DNA of 64,000 nt from Odocoileus virginianus (lineage: Eukaryota; Chordata; Mammalia; Artiodactyla; Cervidae): NCBI RefSeq assembly GCF_023699985.2, contig NC_069679.1, positions 21,424,329-21,488,328 on the forward strand. The letters run 5' to 3'. The position numbers were made by a program, and so were the translations under genes. Positions 21,895 through 34,224 of this stretch are shown one piece after another (the first letter of the stretch is position 1; every line of letters starts with the position of its first letter). The notes below the pieces were generated by a model, which was not told the origin of the DNA, did not search any database, and saw nothing but the letters and a program-made list of their open reading frames with translations.

Positions 21895-23345
21895 TAGTTT
21901 TTTTTAAGTTTTTTTTTAATTGAAGGATAATTGCTTTATAGAATTGTGTTGGTCTCCACCAAACTTCAATACGAATCAGCCATAGGCATGCATGTGTCCC
22001 CTCCCTCTAAACCTCTCTCCCACCTTCCTCCCCATCCCACCCTCTAGGTTGTTACAGAGCCCCAGTTTGAGTCTCCTGAGTCACACGGCAAATTTCCATT
22101 GGCTATTTATTTTGCATATGGTAATTAAGTTTCCATGTTATTCTCTCCATACATCCCACCCTATTCTTCTACACCAACCCCCCAGCAATGTGTCCATAAG
22201 TCTGTTCTCTATGTCTGTGTCTCCACTGATGCATACAATTTCATCAGAACCATCTTACTAGATTCCTTATATATGCGTTAGTATAAAATATTTGTTTTTC
22301 TCTTTCTGACTTATTTCACTATGTATAATAGGCTCTAGGTTCATTCATCTCATTAGAACTGACTCAAATACATTCCTTTTTATGGCTGAGTAATATTCCA
22401 TTGTATATATGTACCACAGCTTCTTTATCCATTCATCTGTTGATGGACATCTAGGTTGCTTCCATGTTCCAGTTATTGTAAATAGTGCTGCACTGAATAT
22501 TGGGGTATATGTGTCTTTTTCAATTTTGGTTTCCTCAATCCTAGTAGTGGGATTGTTGGGTCATACGGTGGTTTTATTCTTAGTTTTTTAAGGAATCTCC
22601 ACACTATCTTCCATAGTAGCTGTATAAATTTATATTCCATTGACAGTACAAGAGCGTTCCCTTTGCTCCACACCCTCTCCACCATTTATTGTTTGTAGAT
22701 TTTTTTGATGATGGCCATTCTGACTCGTATGAGCTGATACCTCATTGTAGTTTTGATTTGTATTTCTCTGATAACAAGCAGTGTTGAACATCTTCTCACG
22801 TGTCTATTAGCTATCTCTATGTCTTATTTGGAGAAATGTCTGTTTATGTCTTTTGCCCACTTTTTGATTGGGTTGTTTGTTTTTCTGTTATTGATTTGCA
22901 TAAACTGCTTGTATATTTTGGAGATTAATCCTTTGTTGGTTGTTTCATTTGCTATTATTTTCTCCCATTCTGAGGGTTGATTTTGCACCTTGTTTATAGT
23001 TTCCTTTGCTGTGCAAAAGCTTTTAAGTTTAATTAGGTCCCACTGTTTGTTTTTGTTTTTATTTCCATTACTCCAGGAAGTGGGTCATAGAGGATCTTGC
23101 TGTGATTTATATCAAAGAGTGTTCTGCCTATGTTTTCCTTTAAGAGTTTTATAGTTTCTGGTCTTACGTTTAGGTCTTTAATCCATTTGAGTTTATCTTT
23201 GTGTATGGTGTTAGGAAGTATTCTAATTTCCTTCTTTTACACATAGCTGTCCAGTTTTCCCAGCACCACTGATTGAAGAGGATTTCATTGCCTCATTGTA
23301 TATTCTTTCCTCTTTTGTCAAAGATAAGATACCCATAGGTGTATT
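21895..23345 (-). mobile_element. L1-BT type LINE, 3' end, reverse, 5'-truncated
   Basis: A poly-T start ('gttttttttaagttttttttt') leads into reverse-complement L1 3' UTR ('ggataattgctttatagaat', 'acgaatcagccataggcatg', 'catcccaccctctaggttgt'). The ORF2 C-terminus follows ('tggctgagtaatattccatt', 'gttgatggacatctaggttg', 'tgttgaacatcttctcacgt', 'ctgtgcaaaagcttttaagt'). Similarity ends near 23345, about 1.4 kb from the tail. The 3' UTR type differs from that of the older L1 at 2.5 kb. Several stops interrupt the coding part. Confidence 0.9.
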
Positions 23346-24163
23346 AAAAGGCCTTGATGGCTATCTCTCTCTCCTCTGTTTTTCATTCTTTTAAGGATAT
23401 TAGAGAACACCACAGTGGGATCCAGAGCTGTGCCAGAATATATGTTACTAAGTGGAAGATATGTTTTCTTGCCCACATGCTCACTATTTAATGGGGAATG
23501 TAGGCACTAACAAATGAATGTACAAATAAATTTGTAATTAAATTAAAAATGAAAGTGGGAGGATACAAAAAACAAGGAAATGTCCTAGTGGAAATGATTT
23601 ATATGACAGAAGAAGGTGACCTTAAGTGAACTCTGAAAGAGTATAAGTTAGCCAAGTGGAGGATCTAAGAGAGTATACTGTACTCAGAGGGAATAGAATG
23701 TGCAAGGACCCTAAAGCAGAAGAGAATGCGTGCTTGCAAGGTGGCTAGTAATAACATGAGATGAGTTTGAAGTAAGTCTAATTACAGGATTTATATTTAA
23801 AAGGAGAGTGACCATATGATTTATTGTCAAAAATGGGGCCCTTTGGATAATGAAAGTAAACACTGCTAATAATTAAGCTGGAACAAATCAGGACTTGCTC
23901 CAAGAAAACTAGTGCAAATTGTTATCTGCTTAAAGATAAAATGAAGACACATTCTTTACGCAGGGGAATAATAAAATCTGATTTACATTTTTGAAAGATC
24001 AATCTGTCTACTCTGTGCAGAGTGGCTTGGAGGAAAGCAAAAATGGAAGAATACCCTTGTGGTAGTCTAATGAGGATGATAAAATTTGGGCAAATTTGAG
24101 ACATAATTTGGCAGTAGGATTAACAGAACTTGATGATGGATTGAATGTACGTAGGGAGAGGAA

Positions 24164-24396
24164 ACACCTACAATTTTGGTAAAGAATCCACCTGCCAATG
24201 CAGAAGACAAAGGAGACATGGGTTCAATACCTGGGTGGAAAAGATCCCCTGGAGTAGGAAATGACAACCCACTCCAGTATTCTTGCCTGGAAAATTCCAC
24301 GGACAGAGGTGCCTGGTGGGCTTCAATCATGGGGTTGCAAAGAGTTGGACACCACTGAGTGACTGAGCATCCATGCATGAATGCATGCATGCATGC
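24164..24396 (+). mobile_element. Bov-tA/BovA SINE with TSD
   Basis: Ruminant tRNA-derived SINE: 'ggtaaagaatccacctgcca', 'aaagatcccctggagtagga', 'caacccactccagtattctt', 'gtggggttgcaaagagttgg'-type body, ending in an 'atgcatgcatgcatgc' tail. It is flanked by the 11-bp direct repeat 'agggagaggaa' (24153-24163 and 24397-24407). The first few bases of the tRNA-like head are missing. It is nested in L2. Confidence 0.9.
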
Positions 24397-24442
24397 AGGG
24401 AGAGGAAGGGGGTTATCAGATGACTTCCAGGTTTGCATTTGT

Positions 24443-24510
24443 ATAACTGAATAACTTTGTTAATTAATAAAGTTAATTAAAGTTAATTAATAACTTTGTT
24501 ATTCAGTTAT
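24443..24510. repeat. AT-rich inverted repeat
   Basis: 'ataactgaataac' (24443-24455) is the exact inverse of 'gttattcagttat' (24498-24510). The 42-bp centre is built from 'ttaattaa' and 'ataactttgtta' repeats. It could form a cruciform or hairpin. There is no evidence of function. Confidence 0.75.
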
Positions 24511-25071
24511 ATAACTTGTATACAATTTGTGTAACTTAAATTGCATAACTTCCATTTGGAAGTGCCACTTATTAAGGTGTAGAAAATTAAAGAAGCAGCA
24601 GATTTGGGCCAGAAGTGGGGAAATAAGAGATTATTTGGGGAATCCTAAATGTGAGATATCTGATGAGACTCCAAATAGAGAAAATATGTTTAAGCTATAC
24701 TTGGAATAGCAATCTACATTATAGATAAAGGTCTAGGGATTGTAAACATTTTTATGCTATTTATAGCATAAGAATGTCTGAGATTACTAGGAAGGGATAT
24801 CAAAGTGGAAAGATAAGGTGGCCCAGGACTGAATTATGAGGAACATAAAAATTAAATAATAGGTAAAGAAGGAAGAAACAGCAAAATTTTTTAGACAATT
24901 AAGGAGAAGCATTCTATATACTTCTTAGGAGGCCTGAGAGGAATTAATCTTTTTGTCCCTCTTTCCTACTATGTAGATCTTGATAATACATTTCTATCAC
25001 TTTAGCCTCTTTGTCTATCTTACTCTACAAAGTCTAGGGACACCTGTGTTCTTGGATCACCTCTCAATGGT

Positions 25072-25280
25072 GTGTGTGTTCAGTCACTCAGTTGTGTCAG
25101 ACTCTTTGTGACCCCATGGATTGTAGCCCACTAGGCCCCTCTGTCCATGGAATTCTCCAGGCAAGAATACTGGAGCTGGTTTCCATTTCCTTTTCTAGGA
25201 GGTCTTCCTGACCCAGGGGTCAAACTCATGACTCCTGCATTGGCAGGTGGGTTTTTTTACTTGCGCTACCTGGGAAGCCT
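25072..25280 (-). mobile_element. Bov-tA/BovA SINE
   Basis: Reverse copy: 'gttcagtcactcagttgtgt', 'gaccccatggattgtagccc', 'caggcaagaatactggagct', 'gaggtcttcctgacccaggg', ending at the tRNA-like head 'ctacctgggaagcc'. Nearly complete. A TSD is not obvious. Confidence 0.9.
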
Positions 25281-26639
25281 ACTTGTACACAAATCCTCAT
25301 CTCAGGCTCTGCTTTGGATCCAAAAGGGAAGAACCAAAGGAACAAAACAGGCAGGAGATGTACTATTGCAGAAGCAAAGAGGCTTTTTTAGAAAGGGAGA
25401 AGTGCAAAAGAATTTTGAATGTAACTGAGAGCTTTAGTAATATAAGAATTGGTTTGGTGATATAAAAGATAGGTGATCCAAGAAAGAGCTGGAATGGTGG
25501 GAATATAAGCGAGATTGCCTTGGGAAGTAATAGTGGTGAGCCTGGGTTTAATTTTTAAAAATGTTACTTGAAACACTGAAAAAGACAAAATTTTGAAAGA
25601 AAGGTTACTTCCTCCTTTGTAATAAAAAGAAGGGGATGAGTAGATGACTGAAGATGCAGATTTAGTCATAAGAAATTGATGTAGTATTTATTATCTTGTT
25701 TCTATTTCCAGTGAACCATGAAGTTGGGTTATCTACTCAGAACAAAAGGGAGTGGGGCAATTGGAGGGGCGTGGAGAAGGTATTGAATGGTCACTGTGGT
25801 GATGAGTGGAAGACTTCTTCAGTCTCTGTTGGAGGACCACTCGAGGCTGGTGACCATGAGTGAGCCATGATCACAATCTTCTCTATTGTAACATTTTTGT
25901 CCAGCAGTACTTACTTCTGTGGATGCTACTCAGAGAAAATGCCTTGTTGGATTCACCACTGGAGTTTGCAAAGTGGATATGATGGAAGGAGAAAGAGCTC
26001 AGAGGACATTTGCAAAAGAGTCATTATAAGGAAGGTTTCTGGAACAAGAGTTATTGAAAGAGGGAAGTGAATTCCTGAGGAGGTTTGCTTCATAGAAGTG
26101 AAGCAATGAGGACAAAGGATTGGAGTTCTCGGTGAGGACCGTGTCACAGTGGGCAAGGTCCAGAAGAATACAAAGTGTAGTAAGAGAAGAATATCTTTAA
26201 AAGAATGGTTTTGCTTCTGGTATAGCTGTTGATGATGATCTCTGTTAGGAATATATTATGTTTCTCTGAACTGCTACGAATTCTGTTCTGTGCTCTGATA
26301 GGGCTCTGCAAGGATAGTATACATTGTATTTTATCTTAGAAAAAGTTTCCTTTACTTTTTACTTCTTTATCAAAGGCACTCCTTTGAACCAGGCTTGAAA
26401 GATCACATTACCTGTTCCAGAGAAGCATCATGAATCTGATGTGTTTTTCTAAGATTCTAGGAGCTGTACCTGTGTCCATCTGCACTACCCTGGGACTTCA
26501 GGGACAAATTAAGTTGAGGAGATTCTGGTACTGAAAACAAATGGCATTGCTTCCTTCCAGGAATTTAAAATGTTCAAATTCAACAATATGCCAGTTGTCA
26601 TCTTATGTTCTTTGTATGCCAAACTCGGACAGCTATATA
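25281..26639. other. no gene seen; possibly decayed repeat
   Basis: Unassigned DNA. Purine-rich + strand between 25370 and 26180 has the texture of reverse L2 (runs like 'ggaaggagaaagagctcaga'), but I could not align it. Short frames here have no domain features. Confidence 0.4.
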
Positions 26640-27030
26640 ACATTGTCATGGTGTTGTTATTTTCTTCTGGGCCTTTGTATAAATCTTTGCCTGAAACGAC
26701 TTCCTTCTATTATCTCATATTCTTCCTTCAAAAACTGTTCAAACATTATCTTCTGTGTGATATCCAACTTGACCATCCCAAACCTCCCACTTAGTTGGTT
26801 AGTTCACCATCCTCTGTGCCCAAATGGAATTTTATACTTTAATTATTTTTTTTGTAATACTCTGTTATAATAATTTATTTACATGACTGTCTTTTTACTT
26901 GACTGTGAGTTTTTGAAGGCAGGGAACATGTTTATTCATCTCTGTATTCCTAATGCCTAGCCCAATTCCTGGCATATTTTAGGTGTTAAGCAAATATTTG
27001 TTTTTAAAAAATTAAGAAATGAACTGATGA
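26640..27030 (+). mobile_element. L2 LINE 3' end
   Basis: Forward L2 tail: 'tctgggcctttgtataaatc' leading to 'tgcctgaaacgacttccttc', 'atccaacttgaccatcccaa', 'tgactgtgagtttttgaagg', 'cagggaacatgtttattcat', 'ctctgtattcctaatgccta', 'ttctggcatattttaggtg'-like ending with 'aagcaaatatttg'. This is the CR1/L2 3' UTR ending '…ggtgctcaataaatatttg'. The open frames at 26541-26870 are read-through of it. Confidence 0.75.
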
Positions 27031-29024
27031 ATTCCATTTACCTTTTTATAAAGCATTCAGTCATCACTAGCAAACATCACAATACTAAATGGCATACACA
27101 GCTATAAGCTTGTTTACTGATTCTTTCATTGTTGACTGTCAGAAGAAAAGTGTCACCAAATACATTTTCATAATGAAGCAATCTATAATCTGAAATTTTA
27201 TTAATATAATTCCTGTGCTGTATGGACTGAGCATGATTTTAGGAGATGGAGAGAAGGACAAGAAACTGCCGTACTTCCCAATTAATGAGAGGACTGAGGA
27301 GCAGGGATTAAGATGCAGAATGGCAGTCAGATTAAAAGGGCTGATGAGATCCTAAATACGTCCCTCAAACCACAGGAGAGCCCGGGGGGAGCAGTCTTGG
27401 GAGGAATGCAGGCCACTGAGGGGAAGAAAAGAACCAGGCTTTCCACTACTAAAATAACAAGAGATAAAATGAAACCCACTTATCAGATTTTAGAATTTTA
27501 TCTGGACATAGAAAACCTTCAAATTATTTATTTATCATAGTGATAGCAAACCCTATCTACTTCCACTCCAAAGGGAACTCTTAAATAATCAAATAAAATG
27601 TTGCGGTTTCCTTCCCAAGATATTCAAAGACAAAGAAGTGGGAGAAAAAGGCATGCAGGGTTTTGAGATACTCTTTTTCTAATAACAGGTTTCAGTGGAA
27701 TATCAAGAGTTATTAGTTGTTTTATTTTAATAGAAAAAACACTCACTTTTTACTACTAACTACATTTCTATGTATCAAATCTATATATATTTTAGTTTTA
27801 CAGCCTAAATACAAATATTTCCTTTTATCTTTATGTTGTAGAAAAATAGACATTTGCTAAATGAGAAAATGCTTCCAATAGATCAGTTTTCACTCAAAAT
27901 AGGGTTTAAATGTTTATATACTCTAATTTACAATAAAAACTTATTTTAAATTATTCTAACCACTTATAGTAGCAACATCATAGACACTCGAATAACATGC
28001 TTTTAAGAATGCCAATTTTTCAGTCACACCAGCTTTATTTTGACTTTAAAAATATAGTTCCTTTTTAATACAGTAGCTTAAATTGTTAAGTCTGTTAACA
28101 GTTTCAGGAGAATGATAGGGTAAGTGATGGATATTTTTCCATGTAGGGAAACTGAGAGAATTTATCGGAGACCTTTGCCAAAACTTGCCTAGTAAATAAC
28201 TAGCTTGGGTTTACAAGGCACAAAGTGTTCTCTAAATTTAAGAGATTCTAGGTTTGCAGATGAGGGAGATGGGCCTGCTGGGTAGCTTCAGAACATCTAA
28301 AAATGACTTTAGATTTAAACAAGAAGCTGAGAATTAAAAAAAAAAAAAAAAACAGAAGAAAGACTGCAATGGAAGTACCCTACATGGTTGGAATTCTGTT
28401 TCCAATAATTACTCCCAAACTCCAGCAAGCCTCTGCTCAAATGGCCTCATTTTAGACAACAGGCAAATAGAAAGCCTCCAAATGACAATCAAATAAATAT
28501 ATTCATAATCCATTTTGTCTGGATTCCCAAACAATAATGACAGTGTCTACCTACATAGACAGAGGGCAGGCATTAGAAATTACATGACATGGGAATTGGC
28601 ATGAAAAATAGCCAGATATTCCAGGCTGAGAGGCAGAAAGTAAACCTCAGATTTGGGCCCATGCATTGGGAGAAGGAAAAGTAAGACCAAAAGCAAGTAT
28701 CTTGAGTCATTCCTCCTGAGTCCCACATTTCTAAGCAAGATAGAAATCAATTTCCTAAATTTCAAGTGGTTTCTTACAGATCATTGATTTCCCTCAAACA
28801 AATATTTGGAAATTGCTGACTTTTTAAAATTTCCATGCATTAACTTATACTGTTTTCATCTTTTCTTCATGAAAGTTTTCTATCAATTACCAGGGCAGTG
28901 ACCTGCATTCATCAAATAATTAAGGCCTCCCATAAATATTTTCTTGAATCAAATCTGTTCAACACCCCAGAGATTTTCACATTTATGTACATGACCCATT
29001 CAGCATCCTTTCTTAACTTCTACC
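27031..29024. other. unique sequence, no gene seen
   Basis: No interspersed repeat recognised. Contains an A17 run near 28337. The 75-residue frame at 27313-27540 has no recognisable motif. Low CpG and AT-rich overall. Confidence 0.55.
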
Positions 29025-29060
29025 TTGATGATCTTGATCATCTTGATCATCTTGATCAAC
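29025..29060. repeat. 9-bp minisatellite, four units
   Basis: 'ttgatgatc', 'ttgatcatc', 'ttgatcatc', 'ttgatcaac' in tandem. Units carry the palindrome 'gatc'. It lies 60 bp from the tail of the reverse BovB. Confidence 0.85.
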
Positions 29061-29120
29061 TCTTCAGTCACCCAGTTCAGGGCCAGTACACCCTGTCTGT
29101 TGAAATAGTAATATATATGT

Positions 29121-30920
29121 GTTCAGTTTGGTTCAGTTCAGTCGCTCAGTCATGTCTGACTCTTTGCAACCCCATGGACTGCAGCACGCCAGGTTTGACT
29201 GTCCATCACCAACTCCCAGAGTTTATTCAAACTCATGTTCATTGAGTCAGTGATGCTATCCAACCATCTCATCCTCTGTCATCCCCTTCTCCTCGCACGT
29301 TCAATCTTTCCCAGCATCAGGGTCTTTTCACATGAATCAGTTCTTCTCATCAGGTGGCCAAAGTATTGGAGTTTCAGCTTCAGCATTAGTCCTTCCTATG
29401 GATATTCAGGACTTATTTCCTTTAGGATGGACTGGTTCGAACTTCTGCAGTCCAAGGGACCCTCAAGAGTCTTCTCCAACACCACAATTCAAAAGCATCA
29501 ATTCTTTGGTGCTCAGTCTCCTTTATAGTCCAACTCTCACGTCCATACATGATTACTGGAAAAACCTTAGCTTTGACTAGACAGACCTTTGTTGGCAAAA
29601 TAATGTCTCTGCGTTTTAATATGTTGTCTAGGTTGGTCATAGCTTTTCTTCCAAGGAACAAGTATCTTTTAATTTCATAGCTGCAGTCATCATCTGCAGT
29701 GATTTTGGAGCCCCCCAAAATAAAGTCTGTCACTGTTTCCAATATTTCCCTATCTATTTACCATGAAGTGATGGGATCGGATGCCATGATCTTAGTTTTC
29801 TGAATGTTGAGTTTTAAGCCAACTTTTTCACTCTCCTCTTTCACTTTCATCAAAAGTCTCTTTAATTCTTCTTAGTTTTCTTCCATATGGGTGGTGTCAT
29901 CTGCATATCTGAGGTTATTGATATTTCTCCCAGCAATCTTGATTCCAGCTTGTGCTTCATCCAGCCCAGCATTTCTCATGATGTACTCTGCATATAAGTT
30001 AAATAAGCACAGTGACAATATTGTCAATATAGCCTTGACATACGCCTTTTTGTATTTGAAACCAGTCTGTTGTTCCATGTCCAGTTCTAACTGTTGCTTC
30101 CTGACCTGCATACAGATTTCTCAAGTGGCAGGTCAGGTGGTCTGGTATTCTAATCTCTTTAAGAATTTTCCACAATTTTTGTTGTCCACACAGTCAAAGG
30201 CTTTGGCACAGTCAATAAAGCAGAAATAGATGTTTTTCTGGAACTCTCTTGCTTTTTTGATGATCTAGCAGATGTTGACAATTTGATATCTGGCTCCTCT
30301 GCCTTAACAAAAACATCTTGAACATCTGGAAGTTTGTGGTTCATGTACTGTTGAAGCCTGGCTTGGAGAATTTTGAGCATTACTTTACTAGCATGTGAGA
30401 TGATTGCAATTGTGCAGTAGTTTGAGCATTCTTTGACATTGCCTTTCTTAGGGATTGGAATGAAAACTGACCTTTTCCAATCCTGTGGCCACTGCTGAGT
30501 TTTCCAAATTTGGGGGCATGTTGAGTGTGGCACTTCACAACATCATCTTTCAGAATTTGAAAGAGCTCAACTGGAATTCCATCACCTCCACTAGCTTCAT
30601 TCATAGTGATGCTTCCTAAGGCCCGCTTGCCTTCTCATTCCAGGATGTCTGGCTCTAGATGAGTGATCACACCATCATGACTATCTGGGTCATGAAGATA
30701 ATTTTTGGAAAGTTCTTCTGTGTATTCTTGCCACCTCTTCTTAATATCTTCTGCTTCTGTTAGAGCATACAATTTTTGTCCTTTATTGAGCCCATCTTTG
30801 CATGAAAAGTTCTCTTGGTATCTCTAATTTTCTTGAAGAGATCTCTAATCTTTCCCATTCTATTTTTGTCCTCTAGTTCTTCATGTTGGTCACTGAGGAA
30901 GGCTTTCTTATATCTCCTTG
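29121..30920 (-). mobile_element. BovB LINE, reverse, 5'-truncated
   Basis: About 1.8 kb of BovB in reverse, from the tail ('ggttcagttcagtcgctcag' at 29130) to the linker region ('ggctttcttatatctccttg' at 30901-30920). The RT is largely present: YADD at about 29896-29907 on the minus strand, 'CLFNLYAEYIMRNAGLDEAQ' upstream of it, and the fingers block near 30400-30600. Frames are broken at several points, including a stop near 29872 and shifts near 30160 and 30380, so no enzyme is encoded. The endonuclease domain was never copied in. Confidence 0.95.
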
Positions 30921-32029
30921 TGTACTAGATGCTAAATACTGTCTTCCCAATGCTCCCTACCCATCTGCCATGCCCCTCTGGTCCTCTGGGACCTCTCCAG
31001 AACCCACCACAGCCCAGCTCTAAAGGGAAGATCCTTGATTCAGAGGAACAGCAGGACACAGCTCCCATTTCAGGGGCAGCCTGACCTATCTATACTCATC
31101 ATGAAATGGTTCAAATGTCAGCCCTGTCCATGGCCACACACACAATTTTATTGATATTTGAGACTACTTTACCTCTGAAATGATCTACCCTTAATTTACA
31201 CTCTGATCCGTCATTTTTCTTATTTTTTGCTTTTCTTGGCCTGTTCTTCCACCCGAGTGAGCCTGCCACTCCCTGGAGTACACAGTTTGCTCTCAGAGTA
31301 ACAGCTTCTCTCCACCTCCACTTGCTTCACTTTCAAACTTGGTCTACAGTACTATAACACCGTTGTCTCCAACACCCTTTTCACATGGCCTTGTGCTTCT
31401 ATCACGTCTGCTCTGTAAAATACAAATTAAGTCCACAGTCCACCTTCTTTGATCTTACAACCGCCCACACTTTTAAGAGAGAGAGAGAAAACCGGATGCT
31501 CAGCTCACAGACCAGCGTGTGCCTCATGCGGCCTGGTGGTTCTTATATCCCTTGGCCAACTTCCTTGTTCCTCGTTACTTATTCCAGATTTTTAGCTCTC
31601 CCCTCTAGTGCCTACCCCACCTCTTGGGATAGACTCTTCACTTTCACCAGAGATTTTCCTTCAATTTTATAGAAAAACTTCATATTCTTTGGCAGGAATA
31701 TAATCATCTTTATATACTGTTACCTCAGACTTCTAGAATATTGGCCATTTGTTTAAGTCTTTCTTTTGAGGGACAAGGGAAGATGTTTCCCTTTATTGTT
31801 CAAGACTAAGCCTCACTTAGAACTTTTTTTTTTCCTATTTCATCCTTTACTATCACCCCTTAGACTCCCCTCCATTAATGATTGTTTTTTTCCTCTGCAC
31901 TGAGTCATTTCTCTAAGTTTGAAAATGTGCTCATGTCAATTAAGGAAAGGTGCTGAATGGGTCATCCACATAAATGTGGAAATCTTCCAGGATGATGAAC
32001 AGATTAAAAAAGAAAACTCAAATTTTTCT
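30921..32029. other. no gene seen
   Basis: Pyrimidine-rich mixed sequence. 30.95-31.1 kb is more GC-rich than average. The 95-residue frame at 31385-31672 has no family signature. Part of 31.7-32.0 kb may be the eroded beginning of the L2 that follows. Confidence 0.45.
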
Positions 32030-32514
32030 AATGATGACTCTCTTGTTTCTCCTTTTGCACAATTTAGTTATTCTCTCAGCTCCTGCTCACTCTTCCACAT
32101 CCTAAAAAAGAGACTTTTGCCCAAGTCACTGAAGTCATTCTAGTTAAGGTCACTAATGTCTTCCCATTTGTCAAATACAATGGACACTTTTTGACTTTTA
32201 CTTCACCTAACTTTTCTGAATTATGTGATACTGTTGACAGCTTCCTCTGCCTTAAGTTGCTGTACACCCTTAATCTATAATATCTTCTGCTTTATTTTTG
32301 CATAACTATTCCTCAGCTTTATTGTGTTCATCTGTCAACTAAAGTATATGTATTCTCCTGGATCCTATTAGTTCTTACTACTTCAAATGTTTCTCTCTCT
32401 GGATAATCTTATCTATTAAAAAAAGTTTTCACAACCATCTGTATGATATTTTTATCTGTTTATGGAATAGCTCCAGCTAGCCAGTGATGATGATGTTAAA
32501 ATTAATAACACTTA

Positions 32515-32740
32515 TTAACATTATTAACATTTGTTAATCACTTTCAGGTGCTGTAGTAAGGTATTCCTATATTAACTGATTTACTTAACAGAATTCTTAA
32601 TTTTGCCCCACTCTGACATCAGAATGATAAGACAACTTGTTCATATCACATAGAAATTCAGTGACAAAATAAGATTTCAAACCCAGCTTATCTGACCCCA
32701 AAGCCCCACGCTTTTAACCACTTTACTAAACCTGATGTAT
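32515..32740 (-). mobile_element. MIR SINE inside L2
   Basis: Reverse MIR: 'tttcaggtgctgtagtaagg', 'tgataagacaacttgttcat', 'atcacatagaaattcagtga', 'tttcaaacccagcttatctg', 'accccaaagccccacgcttt', 'taaccactttac'. Almost full length and in the usual order. Confidence 0.8.
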
Positions 32741-32973
32741 CCAAAATTTAATGCATATTCTTTAATTACTCATCTCCCTATATAATTCATTTCAATAAAC
32801 ATAGTCATCTAGAGCTGAACCCAAAACAGAAAATCGGAAGTCATGCTAGATTCCTCCCTTCTCCAAGCTGTAAGACACTGGGCCCTACTAAATTTTTATT
32901 ACCTCTTCCCTGCATTCTTATCTAATGGTATTTAGTTCAGTGGTCTTATTATTTCCCTGCTGCCCCACTGAAA

Positions 32974-33163
32974 GCTTCCCTTGTGCCTCAGCTGGTAAAG
33001 AATCCACCTGCAATGTGGGAGCCCTGGGTTCAATCCCTGGATTGGGAAGATCCCCTGGAGAAGGGAAAGGCTACCCACTCCAGTATTCTGGCCTGGAGAA
33101 CCCCTGTACAGTCCATGGGGTTGCAAAGAGTCAGACATGACTTGAGCGACTTTCACTTTCACA
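32974..33163 (+). mobile_element. Bov-tA/BovA SINE with TSD inside L2
   Basis: 'cccttgtgcctcagctggta', 'aagaatccacctgcaatgtg', 'gggttcaatccctggattgg', 'aagatcccctggagaaggga', 'tccatggggttgcaaagagt', tail 'ttgagcgactttcactttca'. The flanking repeat is 'tgccccactgaaa' (32961-32973) against 'tgccccgctgaaa' (33164-33176), one mismatch in 13. The tRNA-like box A and B regions are recognisable in the head. Confidence 0.93.
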
Positions 33164-33317
33164 TGCCCCGCTGAAAAAGCTTCATGATTGGATTATGCAC
33201 ATCCTTCTAGTCTTCATGTCCTCCAATTTATCTTCCTCTGGGAGATATTTATCTTCTTATACCATATATCTGATTGCATCACTCTTCTGATAAAATGACT
33301 CCTAGTGCATTCACTGC

Positions 33318-33490
33318 CACAGTTTAAGAGTTTTGCATATCCCCTTGCATCAGAATCACCTGGAGAGTCTATTAGGAAGAAGAGTCTCAGGAATCACCCC
33401 AGGATTTCTGAGTTGGACTTGATGGTGGAAGGACCTAGACTCTGTGTTTTTAACAAGCTCATTATGTGATTCTTCTTCACCTAAAATGTG
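33318..33490 (-). mobile_element. MER5A-type hAT non-autonomous element
   Basis: 'gcatcagaatcacctggaga', 'ggatttctgagttggacttg', 'ctagactctgtgtttttaac', 'aagctcattatgtgattctt' match MER5A, a short hAT-Charlie deletion derivative. Its 8-bp TSD and terminal repeats are not readable. It carries no gene and sits in the L2. Confidence 0.7.
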
Positions 33491-34224
33491 AGCGCGCCTT
33501 TCCTCCATATCAGGTGCGAACACTTCAGAATTGCTGCTAAGTACCATCTGACTCCGGCTTTTTGCCTTTTTGGGTCTCAGTTCTTTCCACTCCTCCACTT
33601 ATTCTCTACACTCCAGGTACGCCAAAACCTTTGCAGGCCCCCTCCTAATATCAAGCTTTCTTCAATGTTGGTAACCTCATATGCACTGTGTCTTCTACCT
33701 AAATACTCTTTTCAAGTTGCTTTGTATGTGTTCATGTGAATGTGGGTATGTTTGTGTTGTGTTCCTTGAGTCCTCTTTAGACTGAATGTTTCTCCCAGCA
33801 CAGTGTGAGCTATTTAGTCGTAGGAACTTTGCGTCTTGAAATCATTAAAAGAAAAAGAAAATTTCATGTTTAGGTTCTGTGCAACACTGCATTGTAGTCT
33901 GGGAAAACAGAATTAATGTGAATTTCATATGTGCCCAATAGGTAGATACTTGAATATTTTAGTAATTTCTCTGTGGTCCATGACTGATCATTTGATTGGC
34001 AATTCATATAAGCTTTTTAGAGGTAAATTTCATGTTTGTTGGTTTGGGCACAGCAAATAAACATACTAATAGAAATGGAATTCGAAAAAGCAATTATTGG
34101 TCCTCTACAGAAAGCTCTAATCAGAGAAAAGTTGGAAGGAGTAATTTCATTGAAATCTCTCTATGATCTGTTTATATAACTATTTCCCACCCTCTGTAAC
34201 ATGAATAATCCAAGAGAGGGAGGG

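Larger units (their letters stand above)
23480..24900 (-). mobile_element. L2 LINE, reverse, split by a Bov-tA
   Basis: Reverse-complement L2 phrases in order: 'gaactctgaaagagtataag', 'ggaatagaatgtgcaaggac', 'ctgatttacatttttgaaag' followed by 'atcaatctgtctactctgtg', 'ggattaacagaacttgatga', and after the SINE 'gatgacttccaggtttgcat', 'aatgtgagatatctgatgag', 'tggcccaggactgaattatg'. They cover the 3' UTR and RT-domain end of this ancient CR1-like LINE. It is interrupted at 24164-24396 by a Bov-tA. Sequence to about 26.1 kb may be further decayed L2, but I could not follow it. Confidence 0.7.
32030..33860 (+). mobile_element. L2 LINE with three later insertions
   Basis: Forward L2 coding and 3' words in the consensus order: 'ttctagttaaggtcactaat', 'catttgtcaaatacaatgga', 'ttatgtgatactgttgacag' (RT region), 'ggaagtcatgctagattcct' near 32840, 'atctgattgcatcactcttc' near 33268, 'ctggctttttgcctttttgg'-like text near 33560, and 'gactgaatgtttctcccagc' near 33780. 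The body is split by a MIR (32515-32740), a Bov-tA (32974-33163) and a MER5A (33318-33490). That order of nesting makes L2 the oldest layer. No open frame longer than about 80 codons survives. Confidence 0.7.

Noticed and set aside
24067..24438. 123-residue minus-strand frame
   Set aside because: Runs through the antisense of a Bov-tA and flanking L2. Such frames recur in every copy of this SINE.
27313..27540. 75-residue polar frame on the + strand
   Set aside because: No family resemblance and no supporting gene structure around it.
32974..33163. tRNA gene-like head of the Bov-tA SINE
   Set aside because: The tRNA-related part is a degenerate SINE promoter. It lacks a full cloverleaf and is part of a mobile element with a TSD.
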